Below, piece by piece: positions 1-8,821 of a DNA stretch of 64,000 nucleotides. Within the stretch, counting starts at the first letter, position 1. Each line of letters begins with the position of its first letter. The stretch is taken from positions 496,001 to 560,000 of the forward strand of contig NZ_JAEANY010000001.1 of NCBI RefSeq assembly GCF_016019885.1. The letters are read 5' to 3'. The notes under the pieces are model-generated. The model did no database searches and was not told the DNA's origin. It saw only the letters and a program-made list of their open reading frames with translations. This stretch comes from Aurantiacibacter sediminis (GTDB taxonomy: Bacteria > Pseudomonadota > Alphaproteobacteria > Sphingomonadales > Sphingomonadaceae). Made by a program: the position numbers and the translations under genes.

Positions 1-121
1 GCGACATGGCGAAATCTCTCGCTAATTTGTGATTCGGTTACAGCTTTAAGCTGGGAAAGGCGCGCGCATAGCGGTGGGGGGCGCTTGCGTCAAGCAACTC
101 CGGGCCCTAGCGCATGGGGCA
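1..121. other. Upstream region of tadA, possible divergent gene start
   Basis: No complete gene is visible. On the minus strand an ATG lies at 7-5 and runs off the window edge, with a GAGAGA tract about 8 bases before it, so a divergent gene may begin here. In related genomes a pseudouridine synthase often sits opposite tadA, but two codons are far too few to claim it. The intervening bases would then hold the tadA promoter. Confidence 0.25.
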
Positions 122-577
122 ATGACCCGTTGGCCCACTCCCGAAGCAATGACGCGTGCCCTCGAATTGGCGCGCGAAGCCGCGCGTGTGGGCGAAGTGC
201 CGGTCGGCGCGGTAGTCGTCAAGAACGGTGCGATAATCGGAGAAGGCTACAATCTGACTCGCTCCAGCCCCGATCCGACGGCCCATGCCGAAATCGAAGC
301 GATTCGCCGCGCGGCCAAGCATCTTGGCGATGAACGCCTGACCGGCTGCGATCTCTTCGTGACGCTGGAACCCTGCGCCATGTGCGCGGGCGCAATCAGC
401 CACGCGCGCATCGCGCGGCTATATTATGCGGCAAGTGACCCCAAGGGCGGCGCCGTCGATCACGGCGCCCACGTGTTCGATCAGGAGCAATGCCTGCACC
501 GACCTGAGGTCTATTCCGGCATGGCTGAAGGCGAGGCGGGGGAGTTGTTGCGCGAATTTTTCAGGGAACGGAGATAG
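122..577 (+). CDS. tadA: tRNA-specific adenosine deaminase TadA
   Basis: Cytoplasmic zinc enzyme that converts adenosine 34 of tRNA-Arg(ACG) to inosine, so that one tRNA reads CGU, CGC and CGA codons. With the ATG at 122 the protein has 151 residues, the usual length. The zinc and proton-shuttle motif HAE is at residues 55-57 and the second zinc motif PCAMC at 84-88. An upstream GTG at 74 would add 16 residues not expected in the family, so I start at 122; ATG 149 is also possible. It converges on the leftward 65-codon gene that ends at 599. Confidence 0.93.
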   Translation: MTRWPTPEAMTRALELAREAARVGEVPVGAVVVKNGAIIGEGYNLTRSSPDPTAHAEIEAIRRAAKHLGDERLTGCDLFVTLEPCAMCAGAISHARIARLYYAASDPKGGAVDHGAHVFDQEQCLHRPEVYSGMAEGEAGELLREFFRERR

Positions 578-598
578 TTCCGACCGAAACGCTAGAGA

Positions 599-796
599 TC
601 ACCAACGTTTTTGAGAAAGCAACTGGTCGATTTCAGCCAATTGTTCCTTCAGCATAGCAATCAACTTAGCATTATCAGGTGGATCGCCTGCGCCGCCACC
701 ATCGGCAGGGCTGGAAAGCAGCTGCAGCTGTCGCTTGATGGCGAGCCGTGCATCCTGAAGCTGTTTTTGGATCGACGCTTCTCTTGCCAAATTCAC
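599..796 (-). CDS. Small coiled-coil-like protein of unknown function
   Basis: A 65-residue protein rich in Gln, Leu, Lys and Glu, with two predicted helices separated by a Gly/Pro/Asp linker (about residues 31-40). The heptad-like spacing of Leu and Ile suggests a short helical hairpin or coiled coil. It starts at a GTG that overlaps the stop codon of the upstream RNase T2 gene by four bases (GTGA), which suggests coupled translation. I do not recognise the family. It could be spurious, but the overlap, lack of low-complexity character and composition favour a real gene. Confidence 0.55.
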   Translation of the reverse strand: MNLAREASIQKQLQDARLAIKRQLQLLSSPADGGGAGDPPDNAKLIAMLKEQLAEIDQLLSQKRW

Positions 797-1521
797 ATCC
801 CCCGCCAGATGCGCACTTCGTCAATGTCGTCAGGCCCGAAGCGTCGACTATCACACGACACGGGCATAAAGTCCGCGCCATAGCAAATCCGCAATTCCTC
901 CAGCCACCCGCGCTCGTTGACATCAAGGCCGATGGCGCTGGCGGGTAGCCCGGGATTGGCATCGGAAAGCCGCGTGCGGATCGTCCCGGCGGTCAAATCA
1001 CGGTCGCGCGAGATACGGTCGAAATCTGGCCAGCGCAGGCTGTTCCAGAGTATGCGTGTCACGCGCAGATAGGTATCGGCATTGCTCGTCATGCAACTGC
1101 CGTGCTTGGCCCATTGCCGCGCGATCAGGCGGGTGTCCGGCTGCATGCAGAGCGATGCTGCGACTTCCCGCGCCGAGGGCTCGCCGCGCGTGCCGCACCA
1201 TTGCGGCCATTGCCCGCGCGGCCCCTCTGGCCATAGACCGTGCACGATAAAGCCGAAACGACCGTCTCGGCCTGAGCATTGGCGCGCATGGCGCGGCGCG
1301 TCTTCACGTAGGCGGCAGAATTCGGGGCTCCAGCTCAGCGCCAGCGTGTAGCCGGTGACGCGTGTCTGTCGGACAGGGCCATCGGGCTCGATTTCCGGCA
1401 GGGTGATGCGGCCTTGCGGGATGCGGCATTGATAGGCCTGCGCTGCCGCCTGTGCAGGCAGCAGAGCGGCTGCCAGCAGCCATGCAAAAGCGCGGATCAG
1501 CTTACCTGACCGGAAAACCAT
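793..1521 (-). CDS. Secreted ribonuclease T2 family protein
   Basis: Predicted periplasmic or secreted endoribonuclease of 242 residues. A signal peptide spans about residues 1-28 (hydrophobic core AFAWLLAAALLPAQ, likely cut after AQA). Both catalytic signatures are present: CAS I as HGLWPEG at 94-100 and CAS II as WAKHGSC at 137-143, each with its catalytic His. Several Cys residues fit the family's disulfides. Members cleave single-stranded RNA through a 2',3'-cyclic phosphate and may scavenge phosphate or nucleosides. The start overlaps the end of the upstream membrane-protein gene by 25 bases, and the 3' end overlaps the small gene at 599-796. Confidence 0.88.
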   Translation of the reverse strand: MVFRSGKLIRAFAWLLAAALLPAQAAAQAYQCRIPQGRITLPEIEPDGPVRQTRVTGYTLALSWSPEFCRLREDAPRHARQCSGRDGRFGFIVHGLWPEGPRGQWPQWCGTRGEPSAREVAASLCMQPDTRLIARQWAKHGSCMTSNADTYLRVTRILWNSLRWPDFDRISRDRDLTAGTIRTRLSDANPGLPASAIGLDVNERGWLEELRICYGADFMPVSCDSRRFGPDDIDEVRIWRGM

Positions 1522-1922
1522 GCTTTCGCGTCGGGCTGGAAGAGGAAGAAGACCGCAATCGCCTTAAGCAGCAGCGCAATCGCGCCGGTCAGGCTTAACG
1601 ATCCCACATCGCTCGCCAAGGCAGTAATGGCCGACACGGCGGAAAAGGCGACGAACACGACAAGCACCCATTTCACCCAGCCCTGCCTTTTGCGGGAGGC
1701 GAGATACCAGAGCAGCATATTGACCGCGAAGCCAAGGATGGTGACTCCAATAATGAAATTCTCCGCCTGGTCCTGCAGCCCGACCTGCGTCCATTCCTGC
1801 GCGAGCGCGCCAACTTGCGTATCGAAATTCAGCAGACCGCTCGCCAGGCCCAGCGCTATACTGGCCAGAAAAAACAGATCGAACTTTCGGATGGCATCGG
1901 GCCGCACAGTCATTCTCCCCAT
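1497..1922 (-). CDS. Four-helix integral membrane protein of unknown function
   Basis: A 141-residue hydrophobic protein with four likely membrane segments (about residues 14-30, 52-71, 80-101 and 110-130) and a short polar tail. It ends inside the start of the RNase T2 gene, so the two are probably co-transcribed and perhaps linked functionally. The first ATG at 1922 lacks a clear ribosome site; an alternative at 1913 is preceded almost directly by GGGGAG. I do not recognise a named family and assign no function. Confidence 0.65.
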   Translation of the reverse strand: MGRMTVRPDAIRKFDLFFLASIALGLASGLLNFDTQVGALAQEWTQVGLQDQAENFIIGVTILGFAVNMLLWYLASRKRQGWVKWVLVVFVAFSAVSAITALASDVGSLSLTGAIALLLKAIAVFFLFQPDAKAWFSGQVS

Positions 1923-1977
1923 TTGCTGTGACTGATCATCGGAATGGCAGACCTGTGCCTTCCGGTAAAGACAAAGC

Positions 1978-2865
1978 CTAAGCGACGGTAAAATCGAGAC
2001 CGATATCGGCGGCCGGAGCGCTTTGCGTGAGGCGGCCGACGGAGACGTAATCGACGCCTGATGCTGCCTTTGCGTGAATGGTCTCGAGATTGATGCCGCC
2101 TGATGCCTCGTTTTTCACGCGGCCTGCCACCAGCTGAACCGCTTCGCGCAGCGTTTCAGGCGACATATTGTCGAGGAGCAGATGGTCTGCGCCAGCGGCC
2201 AGTGCAGGCTCGATCTGGTCGATCCGGTCGACTTCGCAAATGATGTGCTCGACGCCTGCATCGCGCGCGCGGCGCACTGCTTCACCGACATTGCCGGCGA
2301 CCAGGATGTGATTATCCTTGATCATGGCGGCATCCCACAAGCCCATGCGGTGATTGCTCGCGCCGCCCTGGCGTACGGCATATTTCTCCAGATGGCGAAG
2401 ACCCGGAATGGTCTTGCGCGTATCGAGCAACGTGCAATCCTGATTGTCACCGCCTGCACGCATCGCATCGACATATTGCCGCGCCATGGTGGCGATGCCG
2501 GAGAGATGTTGCACGGTGTTGAGCGCGCTCCGCTCTGCCGTCAGCATGGCGCGGGCATTGCCGGACAGGCGCATCAGATCGGTGCCGGGGGTGACCTGCG
2601 CGCCTTCCTCCACCAGCACCTCTATGGTCATGTCGGGGTCGAGGTGGCGGAAAAAAGCGACAGCAACGGGGAGGCCTGCAACCGTGATCGCATCGCGGCT
2701 GTCCATGACGCCTGAAAAGCGCGCATCTGCCGGAATCACCGATTCGGCAGTCACATCGCGGCCACCACCGGGAAGGCCTTCGCCTAAATCTTCTGCAAGG
2801 GTTTCCCGCACGAAGCGGTCAAGGTCGAAGCCGGTCAGCGTGAAATCGGTCATGGGGGCTGTCAT
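1978..2865 (-). CDS. nadC: Nicotinate-nucleotide pyrophosphorylase (carboxylating), quinolinate phosphoribosyltransferase
   Basis: Converts quinolinate and PRPP to nicotinate mononucleotide, CO2 and pyrophosphate in de novo NAD synthesis. About 295 residues, normal for NadC. Recognisable signatures include LLDTRKTIPGLRHLEKYAV, with the substrate-binding DTRKT, and GGASNHRMGLWDAAMIKDNH. The frame is open upstream to 3189, but that stretch is out-of-frame lipoprotein sequence; ATG 2865 (GGAAAG 4 bases upstream) or ATG 2853 is the sensible start. It follows the DUF3035 lipoprotein gene in the leftward ileS-lspA block. No nadA or nadB is visible nearby. Confidence 0.92.
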   Translation of the reverse strand: MTAPMTDFTLTGFDLDRFVRETLAEDLGEGLPGGGRDVTAESVIPADARFSGVMDSRDAITVAGLPVAVAFFRHLDPDMTIEVLVEEGAQVTPGTDLMRLSGNARAMLTAERSALNTVQHLSGIATMARQYVDAMRAGGDNQDCTLLDTRKTIPGLRHLEKYAVRQGGASNHRMGLWDAAMIKDNHILVAGNVGEAVRRARDAGVEHIICEVDRIDQIEPALAAGADHLLLDNMSPETLREAVQLVAGRVKNEASGGINLETIHAKAASGVDYVSVGRLTQSAPAADIGLDFTVA

Positions 2866-2959
2866 GGCGCTTTCCGCCAGCACTCTCAAGCACGCATGAA
2901 AAAGCGGCGCTGAAGCTGAGCCTCGCGCCGCGGTTTTCGGATCGGTTAAAAAGCCTCGA

Positions 2960-3370
2960 TCAGCTCGGGATGACAGCCTGCGCTGTCTGGCCATTGCCTT
3001 CAGGAGCGGCGAGGATCGTGCGCACGTCCAAACCCTTGTCGACCGTGAAAGTCTCCGGAAAGCCGACGACCGTGCGGATGCCCGGCTCTGCCGTGCCGGC
3101 CGCTTCCAGCGCGCTGGTTTCCACTTCGCTGCGCGCGGCAGGGCCGCCGAACAGCGCCTCGAGAGCCTGCTCCGACGCGGTGCCTTCAACCGGGCGCGGT
3201 GCGCCGGGCTCTGGCGGGACCATGTGGAAATCGGGCGGGATCACCAGCGGCGCCTGACGCTGCACGGCGAACTCGTCCGGGCGTTCGCGGCTGGCGACAT
3301 CGATACCACCGCAGGCGGTAAGGCCCGTTGCGGCAGTTGCCAGAATGATGATGCGGGTGAATTTGGCCAT
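2960..3370 (-). CDS. DUF3035-type small lipoprotein
   Basis: A 136-residue exported lipoprotein: a short hydrophobic signal ends in the lipobox LTAC (Cys at about residue 20), so it should be lipid-anchored on the periplasmic side. The segment RPDEFAVQRQAPLVIPPDF is the hallmark of the alphaproteobacterial DUF3035 family. The family usually sits next to lspA, as here (start 27 bases after the lspA stop), which fits because LspA is the peptidase that would process it. Its exact role is unknown. Confidence 0.82.
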   Translation of the reverse strand: MAKFTRIIILATAATGLTACGGIDVASRERPDEFAVQRQAPLVIPPDFHMVPPEPGAPRPVEGTASEQALEALFGGPAARSEVETSALEAAGTAEPGIRTVVGFPETFTVDKGLDVRTILAAPEGNGQTAQAVIPS

Positions 3371-3397
3371 TGTCTCTACTCTCTAGCGGCTCAGCGC

Positions 3398-3916
3398 TTA
3401 TTCGTTTGCAGTGTCCTGCTCGCCCTCGGGTTTCTCGCGCATGAACAGCGCGCGGGCAAGGATAATCACCACGCCGATGGTTATTGCAGCATCGGCAATA
3501 TTGAAAATCAGGAAGGGGCGAAAGTCCCCAATGTGGAAATCGGCATAATCGATGACATAGCCATACAGCGCGCGATCACGGATATTGCCCGCTGCCCCGC
3601 CCAGAATCAGGCTGAGCGCGAGAATGTCTCCGAAGAGTTTCTCCCGGAACATCCATATGAGGACGACAAGCGCGATGAGCGCGGTGACGCCGACGAGGAT
3701 CCAGCGCATTTCCACGCTGGTCGCCTCGAACATGCCGAGCGAGACGCCGTAATTGTTGGTGCGGGTGAAATCGAAGAATGGCAGGATCGGGTAGTTCTCG
3801 CCGATCTGGTCAAGGCCGAGATCGTTGACGACAAAGTGCTTCACCCATTGGTCCAGCGCGAAGATGATCGCGGCAACAGCAAGGCCGATGGCGCGGAACT
3901 TGTTGAGCTGGCTCAT
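3398..3916 (-). CDS. lspA: Lipoprotein signal peptidase II
   Basis: Inner-membrane aspartyl protease that removes signal peptides from diacylglyceryl-modified prolipoproteins. 172 residues with four membrane helices (near residues 7-24, 66-90, 95-112 and 135-156). The two catalytic aspartates are visible: GNIRDR with Asp114 and FNIADA with Asp142. The ATG at 3916 overlaps the ileS stop by four bases (ATGA), the classic ileS-lspA coupling. Several predicted lipoproteins in this window are its likely substrates. Confidence 0.95.
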   Translation of the reverse strand: MSQLNKFRAIGLAVAAIIFALDQWVKHFVVNDLGLDQIGENYPILPFFDFTRTNNYGVSLGMFEATSVEMRWILVGVTALIALVVLIWMFREKLFGDILALSLILGGAAGNIRDRALYGYVIDYADFHIGDFRPFLIFNIADAAITIGVVIILARALFMREKPEGEQDTANE

Positions 3917-6780
3917 GCGCTGGCATCCATTTCGGCAACCACGCTTTCGCAGCGATTGCAAAGGTCGCCATCTTCCTCGACTTCGGGGAGGAGGCGCCAG
4001 CATCGGCCACATTTGGCATCGGGGCTATTGGTGACTGACACTTCATCTGCATCGCCGAGCGTCACCTCACCGGTGATGAACAGCGTGGCGAGATCCTCGG
4101 CGCTGAAGCCTTCAGGCACGGCGCTTGCGGGCACGGTGACTTCGGCTTCCAGGCCGGAGCGGATGGTCTTCTCGCGGCGCAGCGGCTCGATGGCTTCCAT
4201 CACCCGTTCACGAAGGTCGCGCAGCTTTTCCCAGCGGTCCGAATTGGCATCGGCTGCGGGGATCGGCTCCAGCTCCAGCATGTGCACGCTGCCGGCATCG
4301 GGGTAGCGGGTGCCCCACACTTCTTCGCTGGTGAACACCAGTACCGGCGCGGCATAGCGGATCAGCGCGTGGAACAGCGTGTCGAGCACGGTGCGGTAGG
4401 CGCGGCGCTCCACGCTGCCGGGCGCATCGCAATAGAGCCGGTCCTTGCGGATATCGAAGAAGAAGGCCGAAAGGTCCTCATTCATGAAATCGACGAGCGA
4501 GCGGGTATAGGCGTTGAAGTCGTAATCGTGAATGCACTGGCGCAGCTTCGCATCCAGCTCACCCAGCAGGCTGAGCATATACCGCTCCAGCTCGGGCATT
4601 TCGCTGACATCGACGCGTTCGTTTTCGTCGAAACCGCCGAGCGCGCCGAGCATATAGCGGAAGGTGTTGCGTAGCTTGCGATACTGGTCGGCAACGCCCT
4701 TCAGAATTTCCGGCCCGATGCGATGGTCTTCGGTGTAATCGACGCTCAGCGCCCACAGGCGGATGATGTCGGCACCGTATTCCTCCATCACCTTCAGCGG
4801 ATCGACCGTGTTGCCGAGGCTCTTTGACATCTTGCGCCCGTCCGCCGCCATGGTGAAGCCGTGGGTCAGCACGCTCTTGTAAGGCGCGTGGCCGCGCGTG
4901 GCGCAGCTTTCGAGCAGGGAGGACTGGAACCAGCCGCGGTGCTGGTCACTGCCTTCCAGGTAGAGGTCGGCAGGCGATTGCAGGTCCGGCCAATTATCGC
5001 TTTCGAGCACGAAGGCGTGCGTCGAGCCGCTATCGAACCAGACATCGAGGATGTCGCCGATCATCTCGTAGTCTTCGAGCTTGTAGCTCGCGCCGAGCAG
5101 CGCCTGCGCGTTCTCTTCGGACCACGCATCGACACCGTCCGCCATGATCGCTTCCACTATGCGCTGGTTGACCGCCGGATCGACGAGATATTCGCCGGTC
5201 TTGCGATCGACGAACAGCGTGATCGGCACGCCCCATGCGCGCTGGCGGGACAGAACCCAGTCGGGACGCCCCTCGACCATCGAGCCGATCCGGTTCTTGC
5301 CCTTCGCCGGAACGAACCGCGTTTTGTCGATTTCGGAGAGGGCCACATCCCTCAACGTCATCCCAGCGGACGCTGGGATCTCGCCGCTTTCCGCGCTGCT
5401 CTCAGAGACCCCAGCTTCCGCTGGGGTGACGGAGGGCTTGTCCATCGGCACGAACCATTGCGGGGTGCAGCGATAGATGACCTTGGCTTTGGAGCGCCAC
5501 GAATGCGGGTAGGAATGCTCGTAATCGGCGGAAGCCGAGAGCAGTGCGCCTGCCTCACGCAGGTCCGAACAAATCGGCCCGTCGGGCGCGTTGAATTTGG
5601 GGTTGATGACCGAGCCATTGCGCGCATCGGTGCGCGGCAGCCATTCCCAATCCTCGCGGTAACGCCCGTCGGCATCGACCACGAACTTCGGATTGATGCC
5701 ATGCGCCTTGCAGAGGTCGAAATCGTCCTCGCCATGGTCGGGTGCCATGTGCACGAGGCCAGTACCGCTGTCGGTGGTGACAAAGTCGCCCGCAAGCAGC
5801 GGACGCGGCTCGGCAAAGAACCCGCCGAGATGGTGCATTGGGTGGCGGCAGATTGTGCCGGCGAGGTCAGAGCCTTTGATTGAGCCAACCAAGCCACCTT
5901 CACCGGTGGTTGGCTCGTAGCCCCAACGCTTCATTGATTCTGCTTGGCAACCAAAGGCGACAAGCATGCGCTTCCCGTTCCATTCGACGACATCGTAGGA
6001 AAGGTCAGGGCCATAAGCCAATGCCTGGTTCACAGGGATCGTCCACGGCGTGGTTGTCCAGATCACCGCATGCGCGCCGACCAACTCCTCGATGGGGCTC
6101 TCGACGATCTCAAACGCCACATCGATCTGCGTCGAGGTGATGTCCTCGTATTCGACTTCGGCCTCGGCCAGCGCGGTCTTTTCAACCGGGCTCCACATCA
6201 CCGGCTTCGCGCCGCGATAGAGCTGGCCACTCTCTGCAAACTTGAGCAATTCGGCAACGATGCCCGCTTCGGCTGCGGGAGCCATCGTCAAATACGGCTT
6301 GTCCCACTCACCCGTGATGCCGAGGCGCTTGAATTGTTCGCGCTGCACGCCGACCCATTCGGCGGCATATTCGCGGCATTCCCGGCGGAATTCGCGCACC
6401 GGGACTTCATCCTTGTTGCGCTTCTTCTTCTTGTACTTTTCCTCGACCTTCCATTCGATGGGCAGGCCGTGGCAGTCCCAGCCGGGCACATAGGGCGCAT
6501 CACGCCCAAGCAGGCTCTGCGTGCGGACGACCGCATCCTTCAGCACCTTGTTCAGCGCATGGCCGATATGGATATTGCCATTGGCGTAGGGCGGGCCATC
6601 ATGCAGCACGAATTTCTCGCGCCCTGCACGCGCCTTGCGCAGCGCCTTGTAGACGCCATCGTCTTCCCAGCGCGCAAGAATGCCCGGTTCCTTCTGCGGA
6701 AGGCCGGCCTTCATGGGAAAATCGGTCTTCGGCAGAAAGACGGTGTCCCGGTAATCTCGCTTGCTAGATTCTTCGCTCAT
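3913..6780 (-). CDS. ileS: Isoleucyl-tRNA synthetase with an in-frame repeat insertion
   Basis: Class I synthetase charging tRNA-Ile, 955 residues. The HIGH motif is at 71-74 (NGNIHIGHALNK), KMSKS near 650 (GRKMSKSLGN), and a C-terminal zinc knuckle CGRC...CNRC near 923-943. An odd stretch at about residues 451-476 (starting SVTPAEAGVSESS and ending PASAGMT) falls between PQWFVPMDKP and LRDVALSEIDKTRF, which normally lie close together. It is encoded by a palindromic genomic repeat (separate entry) and keeps the frame. The gene is coupled to lspA downstream and lies 62 bases behind the phosphodiesterase gene. Confidence 0.97.
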   Translation of the reverse strand: MSEESSKRDYRDTVFLPKTDFPMKAGLPQKEPGILARWEDDGVYKALRKARAGREKFVLHDGPPYANGNIHIGHALNKVLKDAVVRTQSLLGRDAPYVPGWDCHGLPIEWKVEEKYKKKKRNKDEVPVREFRRECREYAAEWVGVQREQFKRLGITGEWDKPYLTMAPAAEAGIVAELLKFAESGQLYRGAKPVMWSPVEKTALAEAEVEYEDITSTQIDVAFEIVESPIEELVGAHAVIWTTTPWTIPVNQALAYGPDLSYDVVEWNGKRMLVAFGCQAESMKRWGYEPTTGEGGLVGSIKGSDLAGTICRHPMHHLGGFFAEPRPLLAGDFVTTDSGTGLVHMAPDHGEDDFDLCKAHGINPKFVVDADGRYREDWEWLPRTDARNGSVINPKFNAPDGPICSDLREAGALLSASADYEHSYPHSWRSKAKVIYRCTPQWFVPMDKPSVTPAEAGVSESSAESGEIPASAGMTLRDVALSEIDKTRFVPAKGKNRIGSMVEGRPDWVLSRQRAWGVPITLFVDRKTGEYLVDPAVNQRIVEAIMADGVDAWSEENAQALLGASYKLEDYEMIGDILDVWFDSGSTHAFVLESDNWPDLQSPADLYLEGSDQHRGWFQSSLLESCATRGHAPYKSVLTHGFTMAADGRKMSKSLGNTVDPLKVMEEYGADIIRLWALSVDYTEDHRIGPEILKGVADQYRKLRNTFRYMLGALGGFDENERVDVSEMPELERYMLSLLGELDAKLRQCIHDYDFNAYTRSLVDFMNEDLSAFFFDIRKDRLYCDAPGSVERRAYRTVLDTLFHALIRYAAPVLVFTSEEVWGTRYPDAGSVHMLELEPIPAADANSDRWEKLRDLRERVMEAIEPLRREKTIRSGLEAEVTVPASAVPEGFSAEDLATLFITGEVTLGDADEVSVTNSPDAKCGRCWRLLPEVEEDGDLCNRCESVVAEMDASA
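5357..5430. repeat. Palindromic repeat inserted inside ileS
   Basis: A 74-bp element made of two inverted 25-bp arms (5357-5381 and 5406-5430) that differ at three positions. Each arm is itself a hairpin, for example CCCAGCGGACGCTGGG and CCCCAGCTTCCGCTGGGG. It encodes about 25 extra in-frame residues of IleRS. The same element occurs between genes at 57920-57979. Functionally it resembles in-gene palindromic elements known from Rickettsia, but the sequence is different. Confidence 0.88.
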
Positions 6781-6842
6781 AGGGCGCAGGCAAGTAAGGG
6801 CAAACGCGCCCTACGGCAACACCGCATCGCGCGTTGCTAAAG

Positions 6843-7901
6843 CTAATCCAACCCCAGTCGCACGCGGCGGGCGGGCAGGGCATCTTCGGACCCGGCGCGA
6901 ACATCCGCGCGGCGGCGATCAGCACTCGGGCGCAGGGCGGGGCCGATCGTCCAGATATCCTCCACCCAAACATAGCCATTATAGGTGCTGGGAATTTCCT
7001 GAAGCTGTTCGGGCAGGGCGAGGCCGCGCGGGTGATTCTCCACGTCCATCGGGCCGATCACGAGCACGCGTCCGCCATGCTCCTCCATCCGGGCGATGGC
7101 GCGATTGGGCCAGCCCCAGAATGCCCATTGCTTGTCCAGCGGCACGACGAGTGTGCGCCCCCGGCAGCTCTGCGGCAGATAGCCGGTCCAGGCATAGGCG
7201 ACATAATCGCGCGAGCATTCCTCCAGCTCCGGCGCGGTCCACGACCATGCGTCGGGATAATACTCGCGGATGCGCGCAATCACATTCGGGTGGCCGTAGA
7301 AAGCATCGCCCATCCGCTCTACCCGGCGGCCCGAGGCTTCCAGCTTCTCGGCAAGCAGGTCCGCTTCTGCCGGATCGCGCGATTTAAAATTGAAGACGAT
7401 AGCGCGGCGCGACAGCACTTGCAGCGCTTCCTCCAGGGTGGGGATGCGGTTGTCAGGATTGCCGCGAAATGGGAACGTTGCGCCGCCGTCAGCCGTGTAG
7501 CCGTAGCCTGCGTCGAGCGCCTGCAATTCCGCCATGCTCGCATCGCGGGTATCGCCGCTGCCATCGGTGCGGCAGTCCAGCGTCCAATCATGAAAAACCG
7601 CGATCTCGCCATCGGTAGTGGGCGCAATGTCGAGTTCCACCATCTGTGCACCGACCTGCAGCGTCATGGCCATGGAGGGCAGCGTGTTCTCAAGATAATC
7701 GTGCACCGGCTCCTCGATCCGGTCCGCAGTGCAGGTGTCGCGCCCGACGCCTTCCTTGTCATAGAGCTGCGAAACGCCGCGATGGGCGATCAGCTGAGGA
7801 TTACCCTGCGGCGTCGGCGCAAGCCAGCTGGCATTGACCACGGTCAGGATGAGAAAAGCGACGGCAAGTGCCATCGCGCCGCGATAGAGCCAGATTTTCA
7901 T
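6843..7901 (-). CDS. Glycerophosphodiester phosphodiesterase family protein, membrane-anchored
   Basis: Probable hydrolase of glycerophosphodiesters, giving glycerol-3-phosphate and an alcohol. 352 residues, longer than the typical 250. An N-terminal hydrophobic segment (about residues 9-26) acts as signal or anchor, placing the enzyme in the periplasm. GDPD motifs follow: HR at 40-41, the EN at 71-72, ELD at 89-91 and the HDW at 104-106. The C-terminal part, about residues 200-352, is less standard. Its ATG overlaps the ribF stop by four bases, so it belongs to the folA-M19-ribF transcription unit. The substrate is not evident. Confidence 0.82.
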   Translation of the reverse strand: MKIWLYRGAMALAVAFLILTVVNASWLAPTPQGNPQLIAHRGVSQLYDKEGVGRDTCTADRIEEPVHDYLENTLPSMAMTLQVGAQMVELDIAPTTDGEIAVFHDWTLDCRTDGSGDTRDASMAELQALDAGYGYTADGGATFPFRGNPDNRIPTLEEALQVLSRRAIVFNFKSRDPAEADLLAEKLEASGRRVERMGDAFYGHPNVIARIREYYPDAWSWTAPELEECSRDYVAYAWTGYLPQSCRGRTLVVPLDKQWAFWGWPNRAIARMEEHGGRVLVIGPMDVENHPRGLALPEQLQEIPSTYNGYVWVEDIWTIGPALRPSADRRRADVRAGSEDALPARRVRLGLD

Positions 7902-8821
7902 GCGAGTAGCGTACGAGCCTTTGTGCAGTCGACCCCCATCTGCGCGATCAGCGCATCCAGATCGTCAAACTTCGCTTCGGGGCGGAGGAAATGGTGAAAT
8001 TCCACGTCGAGAACTTCGCCGTAGAGATCTCCGGAAAAGTCGAAGAAATGCGGCTCCAGCAATTCCTTGGGCGGATCGAATTGCGGGCGCACACCCAGAT
8101 TGGCCGCGCCTGTCAGCCCCTGCCCGGTCGAGAGTATTTTGCCGCGCACGGCGTAAATGCCGAAGCGGGGCCGCAGATATTGGCCCATGTCGATATTGGC
8201 GGTGGGATAGCCCAATTCGCGGCCCCGCTTGTCGCCATGGATCACTTCGCCGCGCACGGTGAATGGGCGGCTGAGCAGGCTGGTGGCGGTATCGCATTCG
8301 CCAGCTTTCAGCGCATCGCGGATACGGCTGGAGGAAATGACCTGCCCACCATCGCCGACCGGGCCGATGGCGCGCGCCTGAATGCCGCAGTCTGCACCGA
8401 CCTCGCGCAGGACCTGCGTATTGCCGCCGCGGCCTTTGCCGAAGGTAAAGTCCTCGCCCGTGACTACACCCGCCGCGCCGATATGGCTGCCAAGCAGGTC
8501 GCGCACGAAGCTCTCCGCTTCCATACTGGCGAGCGCATCGCCGAATTCGAACACGAGCATCGCCGCTGCGCCCGCTTCGGTAAAAAGCTCTTCGCGCTGG
8601 TCCAGCCTCGTCAGGCGGAAAGGCGGCACATGGGGGGCGAAATGGCGCACGGGGTGGGGATCAAATGTGGCGACAATCGCCGGGCGGCCTTCGCTTTTCG
8701 CCCACTCCACCGCTTCGGACACGACATGCTGGTGCCCGCGATGAAAGCCATCGAAATTGCCGAGCGCGACGATGGCGCCGCGCAAGCTTTCAGGGACAGG
8801 ATCGCGGTGGGAAAGCCTCAT
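7898..8821 (-). CDS. ribF: Bifunctional riboflavin kinase / FAD synthetase
   Basis: Makes FMN from riboflavin and then FAD from FMN, using ATP. 307 residues, the standard length. The N-terminal nucleotidyltransferase half shows GNFDGFHRGHQ (21-31); the C-terminal kinase half carries the RGRELGYPTANI signature. Stop and start codons overlap by four bases with both neighbours (M19 dipeptidase upstream, phosphodiesterase downstream). In many proteobacteria ribF lies just before ileS; here only the phosphodiesterase gene separates them. Confidence 0.95.
   Translation of the reverse strand: MRLSHRDPVPESLRGAIVALGNFDGFHRGHQHVVSEAVEWAKSEGRPAIVATFDPHPVRHFAPHVPPFRLTRLDQREELFTEAGAAAMLVFEFGDALASMEAESFVRDLLGSHIGAAGVVTGEDFTFGKGRGGNTQVLREVGADCGIQARAIGPVGDGGQVISSSRIRDALKAGECDTATSLLSRPFTVRGEVIHGDKRGRELGYPTANIDMGQYLRPRFGIYAVRGKILSTGQGLTGAANLGVRPQFDPPKELLEPHFFDFSGDLYGEVLDVEFHHFLRPEAKFDDLDALIAQMGVDCTKARTLLA

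Noticed and set aside
74-121. Longer TadA starting at GTG 74
   Set aside because: It adds 16 residues absent from the family; ATG 122 gives the normal length.
2866-3189. N-terminal extension of NadC to 3189
   Set aside because: It is the DUF3035 lipoprotein gene read in another frame, with Arg/Ser-rich nonsense composition.
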